Under the pieces are notes generated by a model that ran no database searches, was not told where the DNA came from, and saw only the letters and a program-made list of their open reading frames with translations. Below are positions 40,029 to 50,737 of a stretch of DNA of 64,000 nt, in pieces (position 1 is the stretch's first letter; each line of letters starts with the position of its first letter). The position numbers and the translations under genes are program-made. The stretch comes from Bifidobacterium ruminantium DSM 6489 (GTDB lineage Bacteria; Actinomycetota; Actinomycetes; Actinomycetales; Bifidobacteriaceae), in NCBI RefSeq assembly GCF_000770925.1, contig NZ_JDTK01000004.1, positions 79,890 to 143,889 on the forward strand. The letters are read 5' to 3'.

Positions 40029-40151
40029 TATTCATCGTCGAGTATATTCTGAATTATCCGCGTGGATGCAGATGACCATGGCGCATACGTTGCCGGTCGC
40101 GGCGCCTGCCATGGGCGTTTGAACCGGCCTCATAGATGAGAACGGAGAACG

Positions 40152-43100
40152 ATGGTCGTTCAAACAAACCGTCCATTAGGCCGTGTGGTGGCGATGGGCG
40201 TCACCGCGGCCATGGCGTGCGCTTCGTTGGTCGCGGCACCGATCGTGGCCCAGGCGCAATCCAAAACGCAGGCCAATCAACAGAAAGATGTCCAGGTGAT
40301 TGCGTTCCAGCAGACGTGGAACACCATCGCCAAGGAATGCACCAACACCTATGGTCCGGAAGGTGTGGCCTATGTGGAGGTCTCGCCTCCGCAGGAATCC
40401 ATCCAAGGCACGCAGTGGTGGACCAGCTACCAGCCTGTGAGCTACAAGCTCGACTCCAAGCTGGGCACGGAAGCCGAATTCAAGAACATGGTTCAGCAGT
40501 GCTCCGCGGCAGGCGTGGGCATCATCGCCGACGTGGTGCTCAACCAGACCACCGGCGCCGACGTGGCCGCCGGAGACCAGAAGGGCGTGGCCGGCAGCGA
40601 ATACAACGGCTCCACCGGCAGCTACCCGGGCTTCGCCTCCAAGCAGTACCCGGACGGCATCACCGCCGCCGACTTCCACAGCTGCACCAAGAACATCTCC
40701 GACTACACCAATCAGAAGGAAGTTCAGGAATGCCGCCTGAGCTCCATGTGGGACTTCAACTCCGAAAGCGAGAAGGTGCAGGACATCCAGTCCGACTACC
40801 TAGCCTCGCTGTGGAACGCCGGCGTGCGCGGCTTCCGCATGGATGCCGTCAAGCACATCCACACTGACAGCATGAAGGCCATCAAGGAGAAGTTCGCCAA
40901 GAAAATCGGCAAGAACGCCAACGACATCTACTGGATTCAGGAGGTCATCGGCAACGCCTCCGAGGCCGCGGGCATCCAGCCGAGCAACTACGTGCAGAAC
41001 GGCACCGTGACCGAATTCGGCTTCAAATCCGAGATGAACCAGACCTTCAAGGACAAGATCGCCAACCTCAAGGGGCTGAGCGATCGCCTGAGCAAGGATC
41101 TCTCCTCCGATGACGCCAACGTGTTCGTCACCAACTGGGACACCGCCCGCAACGAGGGTGCGCTGACCTACAAGGACGGCGCCAAGTACCAGCTGGCCAA
41201 CGCGTTCATGCTGGCCTACGACTACGGCACCCCGCGCCTGCTCTCCGACTACAAGTGGGACGTCAACGACAACGGTGCACCCGGAGCGACCGTGACCTCC
41301 GTGCCCGACGTGGATATGGACAAGGCATGCTCCACCAACGATTCCGATTGGAACTGCGAGCAGCGCTGGACCTCCACCCGCGGCATGATCGCCTTCCGCA
41401 ACTATGTCAACGGCACCAAGGTCGCCGATTGGCAGGATGACGGCGGCGACAACATCGCCTTCTCCCGCGGAGCCAAGGGCTTCATCGCCATCAACAACGG
41501 CAAGAAGGACAAGGACGCCTCCTACACGACATCTCTCGCCGACGGCGAATACTGCAACGTGTACGCCACCATGGACTGCTCCAAGACCGTGACCGTCAAG
41601 GGTGGCAAGGTCGAGACCACGGTGCCGGCGCACTCCGCCATCGCCCTGTATGCCGGTGCTACCAAGGCCTCGCACCCCGCAGCCTCCGCCGCTACCGATC
41701 CGTCCGATCCCGACGTGAACCAGGAAGAGGATGACGCCCTGCCCGACGACAGAAGCGTCACCATCTACTACAAGCCCGCGAACGCCGAATGGAAGACCCC
41801 GAAGGTCCATTACGGCCTCGGCAACGATTGGGAGCAGCCGGAAGCCGACATGACCCTCGACGCGCAGGGTTACTACACCGCCACCATCAACACCAAGGGC
41901 AAGGCGATCGACTTCGTGTTCCACGACAAGGACACCGATGGTTGGGAGAACCCGAAGGGCGGCGGCAACTACCATGCCAACGTCGGCATCACCCATGTGG
42001 GCGTGAGCGATCAGGCCGCAACCGTCGGCAATCCCGAATCCATCGGCGCCAAGACCCGTCTCGTCGTGCACTACAAGCCCTCCAGCGCCTCGGACAACCG
42101 CGGCGTGTACGTGTGGGGCACCGATGTGAACGGCGGCAACATGGACGCCAAGCACCACGCTTTCACCGGCACTGACTGCTGGGGCAAGGTCGCCGTGCTC
42201 AATTTCGACGGCAAGTACGACAAGTTCGGCTTCCTCGTCACCACCAGCGATTGGAACAAGTACGGCGCCGACCGTAGCGTCACCGTGAGCGCCGACGGCA
42301 CCGCCGAGGTGTGGATCGACGGCACCAAGTACCCGGACCAGGGCGAGGCGACCACTGTCGAGACGCTTGATTCGGCACCGGCCGATTACGCCTGCAAGGC
42401 CAACACCGTCAAGGTGAAGGTGCACTACAACCGAGACGACGGCCTGTACTACAACGCCGAGGACACCAGCACCACTGTGCCGCAGTGGGATATCTGGACC
42501 TGGGCATCCAATTGGAACGGCGGTGCCGCCACCTTCACCACCCATGACGATTGGGGCGAGATCGCGGAGTACTCCTTCACCAACTACACCTACTACAACA
42601 ACGACGGCGCTTCCGATATCGGCATGCTGCGCCGTTACGGTAAGGACGCGTGGAAGGCCAAGGACCCGGACGACGCCGATCACAGGATCCCGTCCAACGC
42701 GCTCGTGTTCGACGCCGACGGCAACGCCTCCGCCGAAGTGTGGCTGCTCGGCGGCGACGCCACGGTGTATACCTCCCGTCCGTCCCTCGGCGCGACCATG
42801 AAGTCCGCCGAGATCTCCGGCACCAACCAGCTGTCCGCCAAGCTCTCCAAGAAGGTCTCCACGGATGACCTGAAAGGCAAGGTCACCGTCACGGACGCCG
42901 ACGGCAAAGCCGTCGATGTCAAGAGTCTCAAGGCCGACGGCACCAAGGTGATCATCACCGCCGACAAGGATCTGGACGTTCGCGGCAAGTACACCGTCGA
43001 GATCAAGGGCTTCGGCTCCCAGAACGCCATCGCCGGTTCGGTGGTCCGCACGGATGCCTTCGACAAGAAGTATGCCTACAGCGGCGAGGATCTGGGCGCC

Positions 43101-45446
43101 ACATTCGCCAAGAAGCAGACCGGCTTCAAGGTGTGGGCCCCGACCGCCACCAAGGTCGAACTCGTCACCTACAAGTCCGCCGACCCGAATGCCGAGATCG
43201 ATCAGACCATCGACATGACCAGTGAAAGCAAGGGCGTGTGGAGCGCCACGGTGAAGAAGCTCGCCTCCGGCACCGCGTACTCCTACAGGCTCACCTTCGC
43301 CGACGGCACGGTGAACACCTCGGCCGATCCGTACGCCACCGCGGCCGTCGCCAATGGCGAGCGCTCCGTGGTGCTCTCCAAGAAGGCCATGGGCAAGGCG
43401 GGCAAGCGCATGCCGGCCTTCGGCAAGACCACCGACGCCTCCATCGCCGAGATGAACATCCGCGACTTCTCCATCAACCCGGCCTCCGGCATCTCCGCCG
43501 ACAAGCAGGGCAAGTACCTGGGCGTGGTCGAATCCGGCACGAAGACCGCCAAGGGTGCGACCTCCGGCCTCGACTATCTCAAGTCGCTGGGCGTCACCCA
43601 CGTGCAGATCATGCCGATGTACGACTACGGTTCCGTCAACGAGACCGGCGACCTGAGCTACAACGCCCAGGGTGCGCAGAACTGGGGCTACGACCCGGAG
43701 AACTACAATGTGCCGGAAGGCTCGTATTCCTCCGATCCGAGCAACCCGAGCTCCCGCGTCACCGAGATGAAGCAGATGGTCAAGGGCCTGCATAAGAACA
43801 ACATCCGCGTCATCATGGATGTGGTGTACAACCACGTCTACAATGCCGCGAACCATTCGTTCAACAAGACGGTCCCGGGCTACTACTTCCGCTATGACGA
43901 CAACGGTTCGCTCGTCAACGACTCCGGTTGCGGCAACGACACCGCCTCCGAACGTGCGATGATGCGCAAGTACATCGTCGACTCGGTGACCTACTGGGCG
44001 AAGAACTACAACATCGACGGCTTCCGATTCGACCTCATGGGTCTGATCGACACCAAGACGATGCAGGAGGTTCGTGCTGCCCTCGACAAGATCGATCCGT
44101 CCATCATCGTGCTCGGCGAAGGCTGGGACATGAACTCCACGATGGACAAGAGCGAGATGACCATCCAGCCAAACGCCTACCAGGTCGCTTCGGACGGCAC
44201 CAACAACGGCATCGCGTTCTTCAACGACTCGATCCGCGACGGCCTCAAGGGTTCCGTGTTCTCCGACACCGACACCGGTTTCGTCTCCGGCAAGGCCGAT
44301 CAGGAAAGCCTCATCGCCCACAACGTGCTCGGCTGCCAGTACGACGCCGACGCCTCCACCACCTGCTGGAACGGCAATGCGCAGGACCACTACGCGGATG
44401 CCGGTCAGGTGGTGAACTACGCCGAGATCCACGACAACATGACCCTGTACGACAAGCTCAGGAAGTCCGTGCCCACGGATGACGAGGCCACCACCGAGGC
44501 GCGCGCCAAGCTCGCCGATTCCGTGGTCTACCTGTCCGAAGGCATCCCGGCCATCCAGCTGGGCCAGGAGTTCCTGCGCACCAAGGGCGGCAACGGCGAC
44601 AGCTATAACGCCGGTGACGAGGTGAACGCCATCGACTGGGATCGCACCACGCAGTATGCGGGCTCCGTCGACTACGTCAGGGGCCTGATCAAGCTGCGCA
44701 ACAGGATCGCTGCCCTCCGCCAGACCAGCTACAGCGACATCAACGCCAGCGTGACCATGCTCAAGTCCGCCAACGGTGTTGTGGCCTATCAGGCGAAGGA
44801 CTCCAGCGGCACCTACGTGGTGATCTTCAACGCCAACAACGATGTCGCCGCCATCGATGGCGTCGAGGCCGGCAAGTACGAGGTGCTCGCCGCAAACGGC
44901 ACCGTGTACGGCGACGACGACGTCAAGAGCGTCACCGTCCGCAAGGGCTCCGCATACACCGCTGGCGCACTGTCCGCCACCGTGCTCAAGGTCGCCTCCG
45001 CCGACGACGTCGTTCCCGTGATTAGCGGTGTGAACGAGTCGACGACCATCACCGTCGGTTCCAAGTTCGATCCGATGGCGGGCGTCTCCGCCACCGACGA
45101 CATCGACGGCGATCTGACCGACAAGATCAAGGTCGAGGGCACCGTGGACGCCAATAAGGTCGGTGACTACAAGCTGGTCTACTCCGTGACCAACTCCCGT
45201 GGCAAGACCACGACCTTCACCCGCACGGTGCACGTCCAGAAGCAGGCCGTCACCCCGGCCGCCGATAAGAACAATGGCAAGATCAACGGCAAGGCCGACA
45301 ATACAAAGGAAGACGCGGAGAAAAGCGCGGCGCAGAGCCCGGCAACAGGCTCCAACGTCGCCGGAATCGCCTTGGCCGTCATGGTGCTCGCCGTTGCGGC
45401 GGGCGTGTTGATCGTCCTCCGCAGGAAGGAGGCCGGCGACCGATAA
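40152..45446 (+). CDS. apuB: Cell-surface amylopullulanase (alpha-amylase plus type I pullulanase)
   Basis: 1764 residues. Order: signal peptide (about 1-37); GH13 alpha-amylase (about 40-510; Asp231 in GFRMDAVKH, Glu264 in YWIQEVIG, Asp330 in NWDTARN); CBM25-like module (about 534-618); two CBM41-like modules (about 636-726 and 751-877); a pullulanase N-terminal domain; CBM48 (about 976-1057); type I pullulanase domain (QNWGYDPENYNVPEGSY; Asp1294 in DGFRFDLMG, Glu1323 in LGEGWDM, Asp1428 in EIHDNM); a DUF5011/Ig-like domain (about 1619-1694); then SPATG (1729-1733), a membrane helix and RRKEAGDR, a sortase-type tail. The amylase half has Gln132 and Trp329 where GH13 usually has His. Degrades starch and pullulan at the surface. 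Confidence 0.95.
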   Translation: MVVQTNRPLGRVVAMGVTAAMACASLVAAPIVAQAQSKTQANQQKDVQVIAFQQTWNTIAKECTNTYGPEGVAYVEVSPPQESIQGTQWWTSYQPVSYKLDSKLGTEAEFKNMVQQCSAAGVGIIADVVLNQTTGADVAAGDQKGVAGSEYNGSTGSYPGFASKQYPDGITAADFHSCTKNISDYTNQKEVQECRLSSMWDFNSESEKVQDIQSDYLASLWNAGVRGFRMDAVKHIHTDSMKAIKEKFAKKIGKNANDIYWIQEVIGNASEAAGIQPSNYVQNGTVTEFGFKSEMNQTFKDKIANLKGLSDRLSKDLSSDDANVFVTNWDTARNEGALTYKDGAKYQLANAFMLAYDYGTPRLLSDYKWDVNDNGAPGATVTSVPDVDMDKACSTNDSDWNCEQRWTSTRGMIAFRNYVNGTKVADWQDDGGDNIAFSRGAKGFIAINNGKKDKDASYTTSLADGEYCNVYATMDCSKTVTVKGGKVETTVPAHSAIALYAGATKASHPAASAATDPSDPDVNQEEDDALPDDRSVTIYYKPANAEWKTPKVHYGLGNDWEQPEADMTLDAQGYYTATINTKGKAIDFVFHDKDTDGWENPKGGGNYHANVGITHVGVSDQAATVGNPESIGAKTRLVVHYKPSSASDNRGVYVWGTDVNGGNMDAKHHAFTGTDCWGKVAVLNFDGKYDKFGFLVTTSDWNKYGADRSVTVSADGTAEVWIDGTKYPDQGEATTVETLDSAPADYACKANTVKVKVHYNRDDGLYYNAEDTSTTVPQWDIWTWASNWNGGAATFTTHDDWGEIAEYSFTNYTYYNNDGASDIGMLRRYGKDAWKAKDPDDADHRIPSNALVFDADGNASAEVWLLGGDATVYTSRPSLGATMKSAEISGTNQLSAKLSKKVSTDDLKGKVTVTDADGKAVDVKSLKADGTKVIITADKDLDVRGKYTVEIKGFGSQNAIAGSVVRTDAFDKKYAYSGEDLGATFAKKQTGFKVWAPTATKVELVTYKSADPNAEIDQTIDMTSESKGVWSATVKKLASGTAYSYRLTFADGTVNTSADPYATAAVANGERSVVLSKKAMGKAGKRMPAFGKTTDASIAEMNIRDFSINPASGISADKQGKYLGVVESGTKTAKGATSGLDYLKSLGVTHVQIMPMYDYGSVNETGDLSYNAQGAQNWGYDPENYNVPEGSYSSDPSNPSSRVTEMKQMVKGLHKNNIRVIMDVVYNHVYNAANHSFNKTVPGYYFRYDDNGSLVNDSGCGNDTASERAMMRKYIVDSVTYWAKNYNIDGFRFDLMGLIDTKTMQEVRAALDKIDPSIIVLGEGWDMNSTMDKSEMTIQPNAYQVASDGTNNGIAFFNDSIRDGLKGSVFSDTDTGFVSGKADQESLIAHNVLGCQYDADASTTCWNGNAQDHYADAGQVVNYAEIHDNMTLYDKLRKSVPTDDEATTEARAKLADSVVYLSEGIPAIQLGQEFLRTKGGNGDSYNAGDEVNAIDWDRTTQYAGSVDYVRGLIKLRNRIAALRQTSYSDINASVTMLKSANGVVAYQAKDSSGTYVVIFNANNDVAAIDGVEAGKYEVLAANGTVYGDDDVKSVTVRKGSAYTAGALSATVLKVASADDVVPVISGVNESTTITVGSKFDPMAGVSATDDIDGDLTDKIKVEGTVDANKVGDYKLVYSVTNSRGKTTTFTRTVHVQKQAVTPAADKNNGKINGKADNTKEDAEKSAAQSPATGSNVAGIALAVMVLAVAAGVLIVLRRKEAGDR

Positions 45447-45485
45447 AATCGCAATCGTCTGACTGTATTTCCTGAATTTCCGAAA

Positions 45486-45519
45486 GGCGGGACCGCGGAG
45501 CAATGCGGTCCCGCCTTTT
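45486..45519 (+). terminator. Rho-independent terminator after the amylopullulanase gene
   Basis: Perfect 11-base stem GGCGGGACCGC (45486-45496) with GCGGTCCCGCC (45505-45515), then TTTT. Confidence 0.9.
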
Positions 45520-45554
45520 CGTATCACGATGGAACACGCCGCGTCTTGCGCCGC

Positions 45555-45563
45555 TGATAGACT
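45555..45563 (+). promoter_or_regulatory. Candidate extended -10 of a leaderless pyrG transcript
   Basis: TGATAGACT ends eight bases before the pyrG ATG and there is no Shine-Dalgarno sequence. The rsmE gene has the almost identical TGATAGGCT at the same distance. Confidence 0.4.
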
Positions 45564-45571
45564 GAAGTTCC

Positions 45572-47233
<1,662 letters not shown>

Positions 47234-47276
47234 ATCGATGGGTGAGTGAATCGGATGATGGTCCGATTCGACATTG

Positions 47277-47310
47277 CATGGCCATGTATTCCGATGAATT
47301 CATGGCCATG
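47277..47310. repeat. Duplicated 10-base palindrome upstream of the L,D-transpeptidase gene
   Basis: CATGGCCATG, itself palindromic, occurs at 47277-47286 and 47301-47310, 24 bases apart, with TGAATTCA between. The CATAAT at 47314-47319 could be the -10 of the downstream gene. Confidence 0.45.
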
Positions 47311-47386
47311 TTGCATAATGGGTATTTGTTTGGGGGTCATGAGTCCCTCCAAGGAATAACGACGGGAAACCCACGGAGAGGTTTGT

Positions 47387-49072
47387 TTGAGATTGGCTGA
47401 TATGAACGTTCCAGATGATGATTGGCAGAAAATCGTCTTTCCTGAGACGGATACGTCTTCGGGACCTGTCCAGAATTCCGATATGGGACTCCATATCGCG
47501 CAGGTCGCCGATCCTGTCGATGATGGACGGGAACCGGCGCTCGCCAAGAAGGGACATGGCCTGCTGTGGCTGTGGATTGTTCTGGCGGTGCTTGTGCTGC
47601 TTGGCGCCGTCGCGGGTGGCGGTTATTGGTTTTACCAGTCCCACGCGCTGCCGGGGGTGAAGTTGTGGGGACATTCCATGACTGGCAAGACGCAGCAGCA
47701 GATCGCCGACAAGATCGCCGATGAGGCCGACTCCATCACCATTCCGATTTCATATAACGGGACCACGAAGAAGGTCGGCTTGAAGGATCTTGGACTGACC
47801 GTTGATTCGAAGGCCGTGGCCCAGGAAGTGTTCAACGCCAAAAGGGATGATTCGCCCATTGGCAGGTACATGTTCTGGAATCATAAGGATGTGACCTCCA
47901 AGGCGTTCGCCTCCCAGAAGGCCGACGCCCATGTCGTGGGCAATCTGTTCGGTGTCGAGTCGACTTCGGCGGTCGATGCCGGATTGAAACTCAACGATGC
48001 CGGTGACGCGTTCGACGTTGTCCCGAGCCAGGAAGGCGTTGGCATCGATGTCTCCGGAGTGGTCGAGGAAGCCGAAAAGGCCGTCGAGTCTCTTGGCAAG
48101 GAATCGCCTTCCACGGTGAAGGTCGAATATCGGCAGACGGAGCCTGCCGTCACCGATGACGAAGCCCAAACTGCCAAGACCGTAGCGGATGCGCTAATCG
48201 CGAATCCAGTCGCCGTCAAGATCGGCGATCATGCGGTGGCCTCGTTCGACGCCGCGTCCATCGCATCCTCCATGAGTGTCTCCGCGGATGATGGAGCCAG
48301 GCTGCCGGACGGACAATTCCGCAAGGGAGTGTTGGTGTTCGACGGATCCAAGCTCCAGCAGTACTATGACGGATCCATCAAGCCGAACTTCCATGCCGAC
48401 CGTGTCGATGGCGATGTGATCGTCAACAGTGTTGGCGATGTGCTGCAGACCAACAAGGAAGGCCATGATGGCGTGACCGTCGCCGATGGAGGCGATGCCA
48501 ACGTCGGCGTGGATGCCGCCAAGGCGTTGGCCGACGGTGGCAATTCCGTCTCCATCCAAGGCACCTGCGATCCTCAGAATCCGAAGAAGACCACGCGCAC
48601 CGTTGTCGTCAGCCTTTCGCAGCACACCGTGACGGCCATCGAAAACGGTCAGACCCTGCGCGTCATGCACATGTCCGCAGGCCAAGGCAACAACTATCAG
48701 ACCGGTCAATGCCAGCCCAGCGGAGATCTGTGCACGCCGACGCACTGCGATGCGAACGCATATGACAATTGCACCCCTGATGGAGATTTCAAGATCTGGC
48801 TCAAATACCAATCGCAGGACATGAGCGGTAATCTCGCTCTTTCCAACGGTCAGCAGGAGAACTGGAACGTCAAGGGCGTCGGCTTTGTGAACTACTTCTC
48901 CAAGACGGGATGCGCGATCCATCGGATCGCCACGCAAAGCGCATACAACGATTCGGACATCCAGGCCATGGGGCGGAACACCTCCCACGGGTGCGTGGGT
49001 ATCGGTTGGGACCAGGCGGAATGGTTCTACAACTGGTGTCTGATGGGCACCACGGTGCATGTCCAGGCCTGA
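47387..49072 (+). CDS. L,D-transpeptidase (YkuD) with PG_binding_4 domain
   Basis: Cell-wall crosslinking enzyme. 561 residues: cytoplasmic N-terminus of about 57 residues, membrane helix about 58-80 (GLLWLWIVLAVLVLLGAVAG), a VanW/PG_binding_4-like extracellular part (from PGVKLWGHSMTGKTQQQIAD), and a C-terminal YkuD domain with GCAIHR and SHGCVGIGW, where Cys536 is the catalytic nucleophile. The start appears to be TTG 47387 with GGAGAGG five bases upstream; ATG 47402 is too far from that site. Monocistronic, with a terminator. May make 3-3 crosslinks or attach surface proteins. Confidence 0.9.
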   Translation: MRLADMNVPDDDWQKIVFPETDTSSGPVQNSDMGLHIAQVADPVDDGREPALAKKGHGLLWLWIVLAVLVLLGAVAGGGYWFYQSHALPGVKLWGHSMTGKTQQQIADKIADEADSITIPISYNGTTKKVGLKDLGLTVDSKAVAQEVFNAKRDDSPIGRYMFWNHKDVTSKAFASQKADAHVVGNLFGVESTSAVDAGLKLNDAGDAFDVVPSQEGVGIDVSGVVEEAEKAVESLGKESPSTVKVEYRQTEPAVTDDEAQTAKTVADALIANPVAVKIGDHAVASFDAASIASSMSVSADDGARLPDGQFRKGVLVFDGSKLQQYYDGSIKPNFHADRVDGDVIVNSVGDVLQTNKEGHDGVTVADGGDANVGVDAAKALADGGNSVSIQGTCDPQNPKKTTRTVVVSLSQHTVTAIENGQTLRVMHMSAGQGNNYQTGQCQPSGDLCTPTHCDANAYDNCTPDGDFKIWLKYQSQDMSGNLALSNGQQENWNVKGVGFVNYFSKTGCAIHRIATQSAYNDSDIQAMGRNTSHGCVGIGWDQAEWFYNWCLMGTTVHVQA

Positions 49073-49094
49073 CGGAATGACTGGTTCCGCATGG

Positions 49095-49127
49095 GGCGGG
49101 GAGCCGACACAGGTTCCCCGCCTTTTT
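49095..49127 (+). terminator. Rho-independent terminator after the L,D-transpeptidase gene
   Basis: GGCGGGGA (49095-49102) with TCCCCGCC (49115-49122), extended by a few further pairs, followed by TTTTT. Confidence 0.9.
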
Positions 49128-49235
49128 CCGATGTGTTAGATGAATCACTGCCGAATTTCGAATAAGGCCTAGTGTTTCACCATGTGTTCTGTTAGTTTGT
49201 CATAGGTACCAATGATTGAATGGAGGCAGCGTACG

Positions 49236-50732
49236 GTGGCAGAGAACCAAGCGTCCAACGCCGCGGCCGACGTGGAGATGAGCCAGTATGTGGCTGATCG
49301 CACGCGCGTGAACGAAGACAAAATCAAGCAGGATGACGAGATTATCGAGCAATTCGGTGACTACTCCTACGGCTGGCATGATACGGATTTCGCCGGTGAG
49401 GCGGCGAAAAAGGGCATCGACGAGAACGTCGTGCGTGCCATTTCGGCCGACAAGCATGAACCGGAATGGATGCTGGAAAAACGATTGGAAGGGTATCGCG
49501 ATTTCATCAATCGTCCGATGCCGCAGTGGGGCGTCGATCTGAAGGATTTCGACGCCGACGATTTCAAGTACTATGTCAAACCGATTGACAAGCAGGCCAC
49601 CACATGGGAGGAGCTGCCTGACGAAATCCGTTCCACCTATGACAAGCTCGGCATTCCTGAAGCTGAGAAAAGCAGATTGGTTTCCGGTGTCGCCGCGCAG
49701 TACGAGTCCGAGGTCATCTACAATTCGATCCAGAAGGATCTTGAGGAGCAGGGCGTCATCTTCGTCGACACCGACACCGCCGTACAGAAGTATCCGGATC
49801 TTGTGAGGAAGTATTTCGGCAAGTGCATTCCGAGCAACGACAACAAGTTCTCGGCATTGAACACCGCCGCATGGTCGGGCGGCTCCTTCGTGTACGTGCC
49901 GAAGGGTGTGCACGTGGATATCCCGCTGCAGGCCTACTTCCGCATCAACACGCCGAATATGGGCCAGTTCGAGCGCACGCTGATCATCGCGGATGAGGGA
50001 TCCTACGTGCATTACGTGGAAGGCTGCACGGCACCAATCTACTCCACCGATTCCCTGCATTCCGGTGTTGTGGAGATCTTTGTCGAACCGCATGCCCGTG
50101 TGCGCTACACCACTGTGCAGAACTGGTCGAACAACGTCTACAATCTGGTGACGCAGCGCGCCTATGTGCGCGAGGGCGGCACCATGGAATGGGTCGACGG
50201 CAACATCGGCTCGAAAGCCACCATGAAGTATCCGGCGTGCATACTCGCGGAACCATATGCGAAGGCCAGCACCATGTCCTTGGGCTTTGCAGGCAAGGGG
50301 CAGTACCAGGATACGGGCGCGAAGATGATCCATCTCGCTCCGCACACCAGCTCCACCATCGTGGCCAAGTCGATTTCCCGTGGCGGCGGACGTTCTGCGT
50401 ACCGAGGGCTCGTCAAAATCGTCAAAGGGGCTGAAGGTTCATCCAATTCAACGGTTTGCGACGCATTGCTTGTTGACGAGTTCAGCCGTTCCGACACGTA
50501 TCCGCATGTGGATGTGCGCGAGGATGACGTCTCCATGGCGCATGAGGCCACCGTCTCCAAGGTCTCCGAGGATCAGCTGTTCTATCTGATGAGCCGTGGT
50601 CTGTCCGAGGAGGAGGCCATGGGCATGATCGTGCGAGGCTTCGTCGAACCGATCAGCCGTGAGCTGCCGATGGAATACGCGCTCGAATTGAACCGTTTGG
50701 TGGAATTGCAGATGGAAGGATCGGTGGGCTGA
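49236..50732 (+). CDS. sufB: Fe-S cluster assembly scaffold SufB
   Basis: Scaffold subunit of the SufBC2D complex that builds iron-sulfur clusters. 498 residues. Marks include [64 protein letters not shown] and [14 protein letters not shown], then the C-terminal [20 protein letters not shown] and [12 protein letters not shown]. Start GTG 49236 is chosen: GGAGG lies nine bases upstream. An in-frame ATG at 49212 has no ribosome site. First gene of sufB-D-C-S-U-T; no sufR-like regulator precedes it. Confidence 0.96.
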   Translation: MAENQASNAAADVEMSQYVADRTRVNEDKIKQDDEIIEQFGDYSYGWHDTDFAGEAAKKGIDENVVRAISADKHEPEWMLEKRLEGYRDFINRPMPQWGVDLKDFDADDFKYYVKPIDKQATTWEELPDEIRSTYDKLGIPEAEKSRLVSGVAAQYESEVIYNSIQKDLEEQGVIFVDTDTAVQKYPDLVRKYFGKCIPSNDNKFSALNTAAWSGGSFVYVPKGVHVDIPLQAYFRINTPNMGQFERTLIIADEGSYVHYVEGCTAPIYSTDSLHSGVVEIFVEPHARVRYTTVQNWSNNVYNLVTQRAYVREGGTMEWVDGNIGSKATMKYPACILAEPYAKASTMSLGFAGKGQYQDTGAKMIHLAPHTSSTIVAKSISRGGGRSAYRGLVKIVKGAEGSSNSTVCDALLVDEFSRSDTYPHVDVREDDVSMAHEATVSKVSEDQLFYLMSRGLSEEEAMGMIVRGFVEPISRELPMEYALELNRLVELQMEGSVG

Positions 50733-50737
50733 TCACC

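Larger units (their letters stand above)
39830..40151. other. Intergenic region between the two amylase genes (322 bp)
   Basis: No credible gene. It contains the half-site cluster at 39837-39922, the 25-base palindrome at 39985-40009, the 14-mer operator candidate at 40015-40028 and a ribosome site GGAGA before ATG 40152. It is AT-richer than either flanking gene. Confidence 0.6.

Noticed and set aside
39898..40122. 74-codon frame in the gap between the amylases
   Set aside because: No ribosome site, no protein-like composition, and it covers the palindromes; better read as regulatory DNA.
40800..45527. 1575-codon open frame on the reverse strand opposite the amylopullulanase gene
   Set aside because: It follows from GC-biased codons of the sense gene; its composition is Val/Gly/His-rich with no recognisable domain, and the sense frame is full of conserved motifs.
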